From the NCBI GenBank assembly GCA_030544215.1, contig JARZZO010000011.1, positions 43,243,001-43,307,000 on the forward strand: a stretch of 64,000 nucleotides of DNA, given 5' to 3'. Position numbers and translations under genes: made by a program. Source of the DNA: Zantedeschia hybrid cultivar. Lineage: Eukaryota > Streptophyta > Magnoliopsida > Alismatales > Araceae. Positions 44,031-56,853 of this stretch are shown here, piece by piece (the stretch's first letter is position 1; every line of letters begins with the position of its first letter). Under the pieces are notes generated by a model. The model was not told where the DNA came from. It saw only the letters and a list, made by a program, of their open reading frames with translations, and did no database searches.

Positions 44031-47000
44031 AGAAGATGTTAGTGCAATTGTGATGAATTATTTACCCAAGAAGTTAAAGGATCCTGGAGCACCTTTAATC
44101 TCATGTGACTTAGCTGGAGTTACATTTGATAGAGCTTTATTGGATTTAGGTGCTAGTGTGAATCTCTTGCCAACAGCCATTTATGAGAAATTTGATATTG
44201 GGGAATTAAAGCCCACACCCATCATCTTGCAGTTGACTGATAGGTCTGTGAAGACTCCACGGGGATTAATTGAGGATGTTATTGTGAAGGTTCATGATTG
44301 TTATTTTCCCGTGGATTTTCTTATTCTGGATATGGCATTACCTGAGGAACTCATTCACACCCCGATCATCTTAGGTCGTCAATTCTTAGCCACTGCCAAA
44401 GCTAATATAAATTGTGAAACTGGCATAATGGACATTTCATTTGGGGGTCAAAAGGTCAAGATTAATGTCTTCAAAGCTTCTCAATACCCAGATTATGAAA
44501 AAGAATGCCATACTATTGATATCTTGGATAATCTGGTTGAAAAAAATGAGATGTTCACACATGACCTTTTGGAGGAAGCCAATACTTTAAAGGATTCGCC
44601 TGGCCCATTAACATCTTGGCCCAAGGTTGAACCTTTACCAGCCTTACAATCTGAGCCCGCTCTGCCATCCTTAGAGGACCATCCTGAGCTTGAACTCAAA
44701 CCATTACCTGAGTCTCTAAAGTATATCTTTTTGGGCCCGGACCAAACTCTCCCGGTCATCATTGCGGCAAATCTTACATCACCGCAGGAGGCCCAATTAA
44801 TCGAGGTTCTCAAAGACCACAAGGGTGCCATTGAATGGTCGGTGGCAGATTTAAAGGGAATTAGCCCGTCCATTTGCATGCATCACATCTATATGGAAGA
44901 GAATTCTAAGCCCAGTCGGGAGATGCAAAGGCGGCTTAACCCCAATATGAAAGAAGTGGTGAAAAAGGAAGTTGTGAAATGGCTGGATGCGGGTATCATT
45001 TACCCTATATCAGACAGTAAATGGGTCAGCCCAACCCAAGTGGTACCCAAGAAATCTGGATTAACGGTTATTAAGAATGACTATGGAGAAGAGATACCCA
45101 CTAGGCTCACCACGGGATGGAGAGTGTGTATTGATTACCGAAAGCTGAATCTCATGACTAAAAAGGATCACTTTCCACTCCCATTCATAGATCAGATTCT
45201 GGAAAAGTTATCGGGCCAGAAGTACTTTTGCTTCTTAGATGGGTACTCCGGGTACAATCAAGTGGCTATTTATCCAGAAGATCAAGAAAAGACCACCTTT
45301 ACGTGCCCTTATGGTACGTTTGCTTTTAGGAGGATGCCATTTGGATTATGCAACGCACCAGCCACATTTCAACGGTGCATGATAGCTATATTCTCCGATA
45401 TGGTGGGAGAATTCCTCTAAGTTTTCATGGATGATTTCTCAATCTTCGGGGATTCTTTTGAAAATTGATTAGAAAATCTTAAACAAGTGCTAGCCAGATG
45501 CATAGACACCAATCTGATACTTAGCTGGGAAAAGAGCCATTTTATGGTTCGAGAGGGCATTGTTCTAGGCATATTGTGTCTGAAAGGGAGATAGAGGTAG
45601 ATAAAGCTAAGATCGATCTCATATCCAATCTTCCTCCTCCTACCTCGGTCAGACAGATCCGTTCATTCCTTGGCCATGCCGGTTTCTATCGCCGGTTTAT
45701 CCGCAATTTCTCTCAAATTGCCCGGCCTCTAACTCTTCTCTTAGCTAAGGATGTCCCTTTCCAAATGGATGAATCTTGCATCTGGGCATTCAATTCTTTG
45801 AAGGAATCTTTGACCAAAGCTCCGATTCTTCAATCTCCAGATTGGTCTTTGCCCTTCGAAATCATGTGCAATGCCTCTGATTATGCTATCGGTGCGGTTT
45901 TGGGGCAAATAATCAACCAGTGTCCCGTGGTGATCTATTATGCAAGTCGCACCCTTGCAGATGCTCAAATGAATTATACCATCACAGAAAAGGAATTGTT
46001 AGCCGTGGTTTTTGCCCTAGAAAAATTCAGATCTTATCTTTTAGGGGCAAAAGTCATAATCTATTATGATCACTCAGCTCTGAAATACCTATTGACCAAG
46101 AAGGATGCAAAGCCTAGACTTATTAGATGGATCTTACTCCTTCAGGAATTTGATTTGGAAATTCGGGATAAGAAGGGTTCTGAGAATGTGGTAGCTGACA
46201 ACCTATCTCGAATTCTGATCTCTGAAAGTACACCAATCACTGATTCCTTTCCTGATGAGCATCTACTGGACATTTCTCACACTGTTGCACCTTGGTATGC
46301 TTATATTGTCAATTACAAGGTGACTAATCAGCTTCCGGAAGGATGGACTAAAAGTGAGAAGGACAAATTCCTTTCCCAAGAAAAGTATTATTTCTGGCAG
46401 GATCCTGAATTATTCAAATTATGTCCTGATCAAATCATTAGGCGATGCGTTCCTGAAGAAGAATAACAGAGTGTTCTCAACTTCTGCCATAATCTAGCTT
46501 GTGGGGGCCATTTCTCAGGAAAGAAAACTGCAACCAAGGTTCTGCAAAGTGATTTTTACTGGCCCACACTTTTCAAAGATGCCCATGAATTTAGCAAAAC
46601 TTGCCTCTGATGTCAGGCTGTAGGAAATATAGCGAAAAGGGATATGATGCCACTCAACCCAATCTTAGTGGTTGAAGTCTTTGATGTTTGGGGAATTGAC
46701 TTTATGGGACCTTTTCCACCTTCTTTTGGACATACATATATACTGGTAGCAGTGGATTATGTCTCAAAGTGGATTGAAGCAGTAGCCACCCGAACCAATG
46801 ATCATAAAGTGGTCATTAAATTCGTTCAGCAGAATATCTTTTCTCGGTTCGGGTGGCCTAAAGCTATCATAAGTGATGGGGGAACGCATTTCACAAATTA
46901 CCAGTTTCGAGCTTTGCTTAAGAAATATGGGATTAATCACAAAGTAGCTACCCCTTATCATCCCCAAACCAGTGGTCAAGTGGAAGTTTCCAATAGAGAG

Positions 47001-47271
47001 ATTAAGAATATTCTGCAAAAGTCCGTTAGGCCCGATAGAAAAGATTGGTCTGAAAGATGGGATGATGCTTTATAGGCCTATCGGACCGCTTACAAAACTC
47101 CTATTGGCATGTTGCCTTATCGCCTGGTTTTTGGAAAAGCGTGCCACCTTCTGGTGGAATTGGAACATCGGACTTATTGGGTCATCAAACAAGTCAATCT
47201 GGACCTAGCCCAAGCTGGTTCCCACCGAACCTTACAACTGAGTGACTTAGAAGAGTTGCGCAACGAGGCCT
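44031..47271 (+). pseudogene. pol: Gypsy G2 pol, part 1 (protease, RT, RNase H, integrase)
   Basis: Protease LLDLGASVNLLP (DLG at 44143-44151); reverse transcriptase (VCIDYRKLN, FLDGYSGYNQV, MPFGLCNAPATFQ, FMDDFSIFG); RNase H (NASDYAIGAVLG, ITEKELLAVVFALEKF); integrase (WGIDFMGPFP, ISDGGTHFTN, PQTSGQVEVSNRE). Defects: TAA at 45418-45420 just before the RT FMDD, a TGA near 45470, a one-base deletion near 45566, TAA near 46464, TGA near 46608, TAG near 47073. The longest open piece is 43159-45420 (753 residues). Copia A3 interrupts at 47272, inside the integrase C-terminal part. Confidence 0.9.
47267..47271. repeat. Left TSD of copia A3 (GGCCT)
   Basis: Repeated exactly at 56542-56546. Confidence 0.94.
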
Positions 47272-48820
47272 TGTTAGTTTTAGGTGGCCTACAAGCCAAT
47301 CTAACAATGTAAATCTCGTTCATATATTAATATGATGGCATAATATTCATTATGTGTAAATCGAATTAATTCTCGTTTCATAATGAAGTCCGTGAATATG
47401 TGCTATAGTGATCAGATTATGATGAGATCATACTAATGAGATTGATCACTTAAACACACATATTCTTAATTGTTCATAGTCGGAGGATATCCGAGAAGGA
47501 CATCGGATATCCGGTTAGACTAGTACAGATTACTCCTGCTCATATGATGAGGGTGACTGGTCTCATAAGTCACTTGTGTGGAGACACTAAGGCGAATCTG
47601 TAGGTGCTCATTGGAGAATGAGTTCACTGAACTGATCCGACTGAATCGCTGGATGGTATTGTACCTCACTGTCAACCAGCTTGATTCTATTGTCGCAGTT
47701 GCGTGGATGGTCCTCGGACCTGAGACACCAAGGACACCTTGGCGGTGGACTTCTGTGCTTTGACCTTGGTTTACGAATCTCTAGCCATGGGATTCTAATA
47801 CGCCAAGGATTAGGTACAGCGGAATACCGTCGAAGGGAATTGTGTGTCAATAAGGAATCATTCGCTCTCGGTACTTAGAGAGAGAATGCTCTAGGAAGGA
47901 TACGCGGAAGTCCCTGGCCAGGGCGGACGATAATATCGGGAAAGGAGTTTTCCGATATTCATCAGCGGCATCCAATCCAAGTGAGTCGACCGGTTAGGGT
48001 TTGACAGCTCGCCATACCCTGAGTTGACTTGAGAGCATTGTACGAATGAAGGATTATATCCACGCGGTAACTGTTAGCGGAAAGGTTCCAAGAGTGGGTT
48101 ACTTAACCCCAAATACCTTCCGGGTTCACGCGGTGTTGCTTGGCACCCAACGTGATCGGAGGCCCGGTCGAATTCGATGTGCGACATCAATTCGATTGGT
48201 TAATTGATTAATAAAGGGTTATTAATTAATTAAGCCAGTGAGGAGTCACTGGGCTTATTGGGCCATTAACTGGACTGGTACTTGGGCCCAGAGGGTCACA
48301 CGCAAATGATTCTCAAGGCGATGGATAAATAAGTGGGTTTTATATAAACCGGGGGTTTTTGTGAAAAACCGCGCGGTTAGTATAAACCATAGCGAACGGG
48401 CTGAGCATGCCAAGCTGTTGCTAACCCTAGCCGCCCCTCCTCAGTTTCTGTCTTTCTCTGACGCCCAGGCAGATCCAGATCTGCTCCGCCACTTCTCCGA
48501 ATCCCGTTCGACGGGAAATCGTCCGCGCATTGCGGCGATCAATGCGGCGACCGGCGGAGGGTTCGTGGGCTGCGAAGAACGACGAACTCGAGGATATCCG
48601 TCGTGGGGAGGATCGCGTGGACTTCACTAGAGGCCGGGCGCTTGCGCGGCTTGCGGTGTCGCACCGACGGAACCAAACGGCTACGGATTTGAATCCGCAC
48701 ACGGTGAGAAAAGATAATCCGATTATCTTGTATTTTAGATTTCAAAACGGGAACGGATCGCTGTAAATATTTTTGTTTTCCGCTGCGTGAGCGATCCGGA
48801 GAAACCAAGAAAACACAACA
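47272..48820 (+). repeat. 5' LTR of copia A3
   Basis: TGTTAG...CACAACA, 1549 bp. TATAAACC at 48381-48388 is in the TATA-box position. Confidence 0.95.
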
Positions 48821-48821
48821 G

Positions 48822-48839
48822 TGGTATCAGAGCCAGGTT
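48822..48839 (+). other. Primer binding site, copia A3
   Basis: TGGTATCAGAGCCAGGTT, tRNA-Met type, two bases after the LTR. Confidence 0.93.
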
Positions 48840-51594
48840 CCACTGTTTCTCGTCCCGTTTCGGTCTCCAAATTAATTTTTCCATGATTTAATTCCATGCT
48901 TAAAAGTCAATTTTTTTGCTGGATCTGTGTTCATGAGATGAACAATAATTATTAGATTATGATTCTGCAATTTTTCGGAATTTTATTGGGGTTTATGGTG
49001 TTCTTCGTTTGACGAAGAACCGCGGTCGTTTGCGCTTCGGATATGCATCCCCAAATGTTGGAGAGGCATGGCCAATACCCTGGATGATCCACGGGGTTGC
49101 TGGGAACCATCGGGCAGCAAGGAGTTGGCCGGAGGGAGCCCCTTCTTCTCCATGTTCACGGTTAACACAGAAAACCAGAAATTTGGGGTGTTTTAGGAGG
49201 CCAACCGACCCTTTATTTGGCCTCACCGGCGGCCCTGCCGGCGCCGGCGGCATCACCGGCGCTGGGCCATCGCCGGCCGGGGGCCGGGCGACGCTGGGTG
49301 GCCGCCGGACGGCGCCGTGGAGCCCTGCCGCCGCCTAGGGTTTCTAGGGTTTTCTGGTTAAAGGGCTGTCGGGTTGTGCAGGAAAGGGGACGACCGGTTC
49401 AGGGCAGGCGGGCCGGTCTAGCCCGGCTGGGCCCCTGGCCGGACCGGGCCCGAGCCCAGGGCACGCCTGGCTCGAGCCCAGGGCCCGAGCCCACTCGGCC
49501 CCCCAGTGGGCTGAACCCCTTAACCCCATTAAATCCCCAATTGCCCATTAAATATGAATAAAATTTGAATTTGATTTAAATTTCAAAAGTTTGTTTTGAA
49601 TAATTTAAATTACTGTTCAATTTTTTATTTAATTGGGTTTTAATTAATGATTTTGAATCATTAACTTAATTAAGGATTTATTAATTAGCAATTAGTTGTG
49701 GATTAATTAAGGTTAATGTTAGTTTAAGTGTTAAATTAATAATTGACCTTAATTTATCTAATTTTAAGAGTTAAAATTAGTAATCAATAATTTTTAATCT
49801 AATTGTTAGATTATTAATTATTAATACATCTAATTGTTAATTATTAGTTTGCGTTAGTTATTAATTTAATTGTTAAATTAATAATTAACTTAAATGACTG
49901 ATTTAAATGTTAAATTAGTAGTCCTTGATTAATTACTGTTAGTCATTAATTTAATAGTTAAAATAATGATAACTTTAATTACCTAATCTAAGAGTTAGAT
50001 TAATTAATTATTAATAAGTTAGTGTTAATTATTGGTTTAAGAGTTAAATTAATAGTTAACATTAATTGGCTAATCTAAGTGTTAGATTAGTAGTTAATAA
50101 TTAATTTGGTTGATTATTAATTTAAATGTTAAATTATTAATTAACTTTGTTTGATTAATCTAAGAGTTAGATTAATCTTTAATAGTCTAATTGTTAGATT
50201 ATTAATGGGGTTTAATCTAAGTGTTAGGTTATTAGAATTGTTCTAACTTGCATGGAATAATCTGGAATTATTAATTTGGAGTGTGTGCGCATGTGATATG
50301 TGTTTAATTCTTTTAAATATAGATTTAATTGCATGTTAAGTTAATAAAATGAGTTTTCGAAATAAATACCAATTTTGATTGGATCCCAGCTTTTTGAAAG
50401 CCAAAAGTTATTTACTTTGAAAAACTCATTTGTTTTAGCCATGTGATGCGCTGAATCATGTGTGGATGTCTAAAACACACCGTGGTCATGGATATGCACT
50501 TTTAATTGTTCATGTGATGAATGATGTGTTTGTGTGGATCGTGGATGAATGATGGATGTTTATTAATTGTTAATAAATAGAGGTCTGCGCACCTCTCTCT
50601 CTCTCATACTCCGATATATTTCTACCTCCCTCTCTCTCTTGTACTCGCCATAAGGCCCTCTTCTAATTACATGTAATTCTAGAATTAATGTAATCTGATC
50701 GAGGCAACCGAGGAAGGAGCGAGGACGATCCACAACTGCAACCAGGAAGGCGATAAGATGGAGATCTCTTGCCTATGTGCTTGCAGGTTATCTAATATAA
50801 TTGTTGTGTTATATTGTGTGTGCGTTTGACTGTTGGCTCCAGTCAAACCCGCTGTGCTATCCATGACCACACTAATGACATGTATGAGATGCATTGATTT
50901 CTTTTGATTATGAATCAAAGCAGGTTATAGTATTTAGTAAATATATACGATATATTTATATTATCACCTAGGAGAGACCAAGATAAAAGTTATCTAAATA
51001 CCTTCAGATAAACTCTAAGCCGTAACGCGAGTAGTTGAGAACTTACCGCGTGGTCCACCATCGTTATAGTCATAGGATTCGAATCACTTTAGGCAGGTTT
51101 GTTGTGCTATCCACAAGGCCTGCTTAATTGGGAGGAGAAACTGTGGCTATGACATTAGATGCCTATAGATCGGGGTAGAGGAACCATGTAGCTTTGTTGT
51201 GCTATCCACAAGGGCTGCATGCAAATCTATGCTCGTCGCGTAACGATGGTCAGCTTAGACCAGAATTAGTGGTTTGTTGTGCTATCCACAAGGCCATTAA
51301 ATCTCTGGGGACCAAAGCTATGATCAGATATTACAAGGAGTTGCAAGTCCCATGAGTTGGGTGCTCTCTGATTGTATTACAGTTTGTTGTGCTATCCACA
51401 AGGCTGTAGTGCAAGTCATTGAGATTCTGATCCCCACTAGGAGACTGTCGACGTCTCCCGTTCTGTATAACTGGGGGTTATACAGTCCGTCGAAAATTAG
51501 TGGGAGTTAAACTTGAACAAAAGACCATGTCTTGTTTTAAATTTAATAATTAAACATCTGCTAAATAGATTTTACTTATCTCCTGTAGGGAATT
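48840..51594 (+). other. Copia A3 untranslated leader
   Basis: A nine-pair hairpin with a three-base loop at 49000-49020 (GTTCTTCGT-ttg-ACGAAGAAC); GC-rich block about 49020-49530; AT-rich palindromes about 49550-50270; AGAGGT-CTGCGC-ACCTCT at 50579-50596 entering a CT tract; then the structured block. The GC-rich block is much less similar to A1 and A2 than pol or the LTRs are. No gene was seen. Confidence 0.8.
50935..51520 (+). promoter_or_regulatory. Structured leader RNA block, A3
   Basis: All four loops are identical (TTGTTGTGCTATCCACAAG core) at 51098-51118, 51193-51213, 51273-51293 and 51383-51403, on stems AGGCAGG/CCTGCTT, ATGTAGC/GCTGCAT, TTAGTGG/CCATTAA and TTACAG/CTGTAG. The terminal CCCACTA...TAGTGGG fold is present about 80 bp before the gag ATG. 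Confidence 0.7.
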
Positions 51595-54500
51595 ATGTCG
51601 TCGAATAACTCACTCCGTGGCATACTTGATGCCGTTTTGACTTACCTGATCTACTCAGATTGGTTCAGAAGCCTGAAGAATGTGATCTGAGCGCATTGAC
51701 TTCGTCCCTGGAGTTGATCCTCCTGCTGAATCGGCATTGGATGCTCCTGAAGCAGGGATGATAGCTAACGATAAAGGATCGAAGGACAAAGGTAAAAGAG
51801 TAGTGAAGGGTGACTACTTCTACTATAAGCAGTATGGTCACTGGAAAAGGAACTGCAAGGAGTTCCTTCATGATAAAGCTCATGGAAGAGTGAAGTTGTC
51901 TGAAGCTTCAGATATCTATATGATAGATATCAACTTGTCGGTTAGAGATTCCACATCTTGGGTATTGGATACCGGATGTGCTTCTCATATCTGCCATGAT
52001 GTGCAGATGCTGACAAGTAAGCGCAAGCTGAGACAAGGTGAGGTGGAATTGAGGTTAGAAAACGGCGCAAAAGCTGCGGCGATTGCTGTTGGGACAGCAA
52101 ACCTCAGGCTTCCATCGGGAGACGCCTTACTATTAGAAGATTGTTATTATGTTCCAAGCATAATAAAGAACATTTTATTAATATCTTGTTTGGACAAGAT
52201 AGGATATAGGTTGACTATTGAGAATAGAAGTTGTTCGATTTATTATGGTAATAAATCAATAGCTTCAACATCTTTAGTCAACGGTCTATATCTATTAGAT
52301 GTTTCTCATTATAATCTTCAGATTGACAAGGCTATTAAGAAGAGCAAGAATTGTGTGAACCAGGCCTACATGTGGCATTGTAGACTTGGGCACATTGGCG
52401 AAAGTAGGTTGCAAAAGTTGCACAAGTATGGTTACTTAACAGCATTCGATTATGAATCGTTTGCAACATGCGAATCCTGCCTTATGGGAAAGATGGCAAA
52501 ATCTCCATTTACTGAACATGGAGAACATGCCAAGGACATTTTGGAACTAATACATTCAGATGTATGTGGTCCAATATCTACCCAAGCCAAAGGTGGCTTT
52601 TCTTACTTCATCACGTTCACCGATGACTTCTCAAGATTCGGCTATGTGTACTTAATGAAGTACAAGTCGGAATCATTTAAGAAGTTCAAGGAGTTCAAGA
52701 ATGAGGTAGAGAAGCAATTAGGAAAGAGTATTAAAGCTCTTCGATCAGATCGAGGAGGAGAATACTTGAGTACTAATTTCACACAATTCTTAAAGGATAA
52801 TAGTATCATTTCTCAGCTGACCCCTCCATATACACCACAGATGAATGGTGTATCAGAAAGCAGGAATCGCACCTTGTTGGACATGGTGAGATCCATGATG
52901 AGCTTTTCGGTATTACCAGTGTCCCTCTGGAGGTATGCTCTAGAGTCAGCAGCATACCTACTGAACAGAGTACCCAGCAAGTCTGTGGCCTCTACTCCAT
53001 ATGAGATATGGAAAGGCAGGAAACCAAAATTTAAACATGTTAAAGTCTGGGGTTGTCCTGCTCATGTAAAGAGGCATAATCCAGACAAGCTGGAATCACG
53101 AACTGATAAATGCAGGTTTGTGGGATATCCAAAGGAAACCTTTGGATACTATTTTTACCATCCTGGTGAACAAAAGGTGTTTGTCGCCAGGAAAGCTGTC
53201 CTCTTGGAAGAGGAATACCTTCTTCAGGAAGACAGTGGGAGTAAAATAGTACTGGAAGAGGTTCCAGATCCCCAAACAACTACATTATCATCAGATGAGA
53301 TATCAGTTCCTGAATCTGTTAATGTACACACAGATGAGCCTCGTAGATCTGGTAGAGTACCTAGACTACCCGAACGATATGTGGGACATATCGCTGAAGG
53401 TGAGTCTAAGGTACAATATAATGAGGATGATGATCCTAAAACCTACCAGGAGGCCATAGAAGGCCCAGAAGCCGGGAAATGGCGAGAAGCCATGAACTCA
53501 GAAATCCAGTCCATGTACACCAACCAAGTTTGGAACATAGAGGACTTGCCCGAGGGTATTGTACCTATCGGTTGCAAGTGGATCTTTAAGAGAAAGATCG
53601 GTGCTGATGGACGGATCGACACTTATAAGGCAAGGTTGGTGGCAAAGGGATATCGTCAAAGGCAAGGAATTGACTATGACGAGACTTTCTCACCAGTTGC
53701 CATGATAAAGTCGATCAGAGTTCTACTCGCCATTGCTGCACATTATGATTATGAAATCTGGCAGATAGATGTGAAGACTGCCTTCCTCAATGGTCACCTT
53801 GAGGAGGAGGTGTATATGATACAACCAGAAGGTTTCACATCCAAAGAATCTCCAGATAAAGTGTGCAAGCTTCAAAGGTCTATTTATGGACTGAAGCAGG
53901 CTTCTCGGAGCTGGAACATAAGATTTGACGAGGCTGTCAAGTCTTATGACCTCATTAAGAATAAAGATGAGCCTTGTGTGTACAAGATGACCATTGGGAG
54001 TGCAGTCACTTTTCTAGTTCTTTACGTAGATGACATACTACTCATTGGGAATGATGTAGCTATGATGTCAACAGTAAAGATCTGGCTGTCGAAGAACTTC
54101 TCCATGAAGGATTTGGGAGAAGCATCCTACGTATTAGGAATATGGATCTATAGAGATAGATCAAAGAGGATGCTTGGAATGACCCAATCCTTGTACATAG
54201 ATACCATAGTCAAAAGGTTTGGCATGGAAAATTCCAAGAGAGGTTTCATACCGATGAGACATGGAATTAATCTTTCAAAGGAGCAGTCTCCTAAGACTCC
54301 TGATGAGAGGGCATTCATGGATAGAATACCCTATGTCTCTGCCATAGGATCTATCATGTATGCCATGCTATGTACACGGCCTGATGTTGCATTTGCTCTA
54401 AGTGTTACGAGCAGATTTCAGGCTGATCCAGGCAAAGAGCACTGGAAGGCAGTAAAATGTATCCTTAAGTACTTGAGAAGAACTAAGGATATGTTTCTTG

Positions 54501-54996
54501 TCTATGAAGGAGGTGACTTGAAACTACGAGGCTTTACTGACTCGAGTTTCCAATCAGATCCAAATGATAGCAAGTCAACATCTGGATTCGTATTTACTTT
54601 GAACGGAGGCGCAGTGTGCTGGAAGAGTTCCAAGCAAGTAACCACTACAGATTCGACGACTAAAGCTGAGCACATCGCTGCAGCTGAAGCTTTCAAGGAA
54701 ATAGTGTGGTTGAAGATGTTCATCACCGACCTTGACATAGTTCTCGGTATCCTTGATCATGTTCCGTTGTTGTGCGACAACAACGGGACTATTGCACAAG
54801 TGAAAGAGCCATGGTCTCATCAGAAATCGAAAGATGTTCTGAGGCGCTTTCATATTATCCAGAGGAGATTTAGTAGTGGAAAGAGTTCCACCCGTTGACC
54901 AGGTAGTAGATCCACTGACAAAGCCGTTGGCTCAAATTGTGTTTGAGCGTCACCTAGAGTCTATAGACTTATTGTATAAAGGTGATTGACTTTAGT
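51595..54996 (+). pseudogene. gag-pol: Copia A3 gag-pol, nearly intact pol
   Basis: The conserved ATG is at 51595. A 5-bp deletion near 51681 shifts the frame inside the short GAG, after which 51737-54898 is open for 1053 codons. Positions in that open frame: degenerate zinc knuckle (YFYYKQYGHWKRNC, 27-40); protease DTG 78-80; integrase zinc ligands H214, H219, C245, C248; integrase DDE D275, D338, E374 (spacing 35); RT YVDD; RNase H with TDSSF. The RNase H motif reads TTKAEH where A1 and A2 have TTEAEY, so its activity is doubtful. A small deletion near 54855 shifts the C-terminus. This is the copy most likely to yield functional integrase or RT. Confidence 0.92.
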
Positions 54997-54998
54997 CC

Positions 54999-55009
54999 AA
55001 GTGGGAGAT
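54999..55009 (+). other. Polypurine tract of copia A3
   Basis: AAGTGGGAGAT next to the 3' LTR. Confidence 0.9.
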
Positions 55010-56541
55010 TGTTAGTTTTAGGTGGCTTACAAGCCAATCTAACAATGTAAATCTCGTTCATATATTAATATGATGGCATAATATTCATTATGTGTAAATC
55101 GAATTAATTCTCGTTTCATAATGAAGTCCGTGAATATGTACTATAGTGATCAAATTATGATGAGATCATACTAATGAGACTGATCACTTAAACACACATA
55201 TTCTTAATTGTTCATAGTCGGAGGATATCCGAGAAGGACATCGGATATCTGGTTAGACTAGTACATATTACTCCTGCTCATATGATGAGGGTGACTGGTC
55301 TCATAAGTCACTTGTGTGGAGACACTAAGGCGAATCTGTAGGTGCTCATTGGAGAATGAGTTCACTGAACTGATCCGACTGAATCGCTGGACGGTATTGT
55401 ACCTCACTGTCAACCAACTTGATTCTATTGTCGCAGTTGCGTGGATGGTCCTCGGACCTGAGACACCACGGACACCTTGGCAGTGGACTTCTGTGCTTTG
55501 ACCTTGGTTTACGAATCTCTAGCCATGGGATTCTAATACGCCAAGGATTGGGTACAGCGGAATACCGTCGAAGGGAATTGTGTGTCAATAAGGAATCATT
55601 CGCTCTCGGTACTTAGAGAGAGAATGCTCTAGGAAGGATGCGCGGAAGTCCCTGGCCAGGGCGGACGATAATATCGGGAAAGGAGTTTTCCGATATTCAT
55701 CAGCGGCATCCATTCCAAGTGAGTCGACCGGTTAGGGTTTGACAGCTCGCCATACCCTGAGTTGACTCGAGAGCATTATACGAATGAAGGATTATATCCA
55801 CGCGGTAACTATTGGCGGAAAGGTTCCAAGAGTGGGTTACTTAACCCCAAATACCTTCCGGGTTCATGCGGTGTTGCTTGGCACCCAACGTGATCGGAGG
55901 CCCGGTCGAATTTGATGTGCGACATCAATTCGATTGATTAATTGATTAATAAAGGGTTATTAATTAATTAAGCCAGTGAGGAGTCACTGGGCTTATTGGG
56001 CCATTAACTGGACTGGTACTTGGGCCTAGAGGGTCACATGCAAATGATTCTCAAGGCGATGGATAAATAAGTGGGTTTTATATAAAAAACCGCGCGGTTA
56101 GTATAAAACATAGCGAACGGGCTGAGTGGGCCAAGCTGCTGCTAACCCTAGCCGCCCCTCCTCAGTTTCTGTCTTTCTCTGACACCCAGGCAGATCCAGA
56201 TCTGCTCCGCCACTTCTCCGAATCCCGTTCGACGGGAAATCGTCCGCACATTGCGGCGATCATTGCGGCGACCGGCGGAGGCTTCGTGGGCTGCGAAGAA
56301 CGACGAACTCGAGGATATCCATCGCGGGGAGGATCGCGTGGACTTCGCTAGAGGCCGGGCGCTTGCGCGGCTTGCGGTGTCGCACCGACGGAACCAAACG
56401 GCTGCGGATTCGAATCCGCACACGGTGAGAAAAGATAATCCGATTATCTTGTATTTTAGATTTCGAAACGGGAACGGATCACTGTAAATATTTTTGTTTT
56501 CCGCTGCGTGAGCGATCCGGAGAAACCGAGAAAACCCAACA
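55010..56541 (+). repeat. 3' LTR of copia A3
   Basis: 1532 bp, ending ...AACCCAACA. TATAAAAC is at 56102-56109. Confidence 0.95.
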
Positions 56542-56546
56542 GGCCT
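56542..56546. repeat. Right TSD of copia A3 (GGCCT)
   Basis: An exact repeat of 47267-47271. Confidence 0.94.
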
Positions 56547-56853
56547 ATGAAAATTCAAAGATTTATAAAGCTAAAACTAAAGCTTTCCATGATAAACATA
56601 TTGTGAGAAAATCCTTTCTTCGAAATCAGAAAGTTTGGCTATTTAACTTTAGGCTCCGCTTATTTCCAGGAAAACTGAAATCCAGATGGGATGGACCATT
56701 CGTGGCCGTTAAACCTTTTGATCATGGAGCTGTTAAAATTCTGAATCTCAAGAGTGGGAACACTTTCACCGTTAATGGTTAACGGTTGAAACCATTCATT
56801 GGAAATCTTCAAAATGCATCACCTGAATCTATAGAACTGAGTGATCCACAATA
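56547..56853 (+). pseudogene. pol: Gypsy G2 pol, part 2 (integrase C-terminus)
   Basis: This continues the frame cut at 47271: KAFHDKHIVRK, QKVWLFN, GKLKSRWDGPF, GAVKILNL. The pattern is that of the gypsy integrase C-terminal region ending at RLKPF. One TAA falls before RLKPF, where Gln is usual. The natural stop is near 56853. Confidence 0.85.

Larger units (their letters stand above)
47272..56541 (+). mobile_element. Ty1/copia element A3, nested in G2
   Basis: 9270 bp, TSD GGCCT, LTRs of 1549 and 1532 bp. The 17-bp difference is mainly a deletion near 56085 in the 3' LTR. It has the same order as A1 and A2 and the best-preserved pol of the family. I counted about 11 LTR differences in the first 560 bases (about 2%). 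Removing it rejoins the G2 integrase frame. Confidence 0.96.
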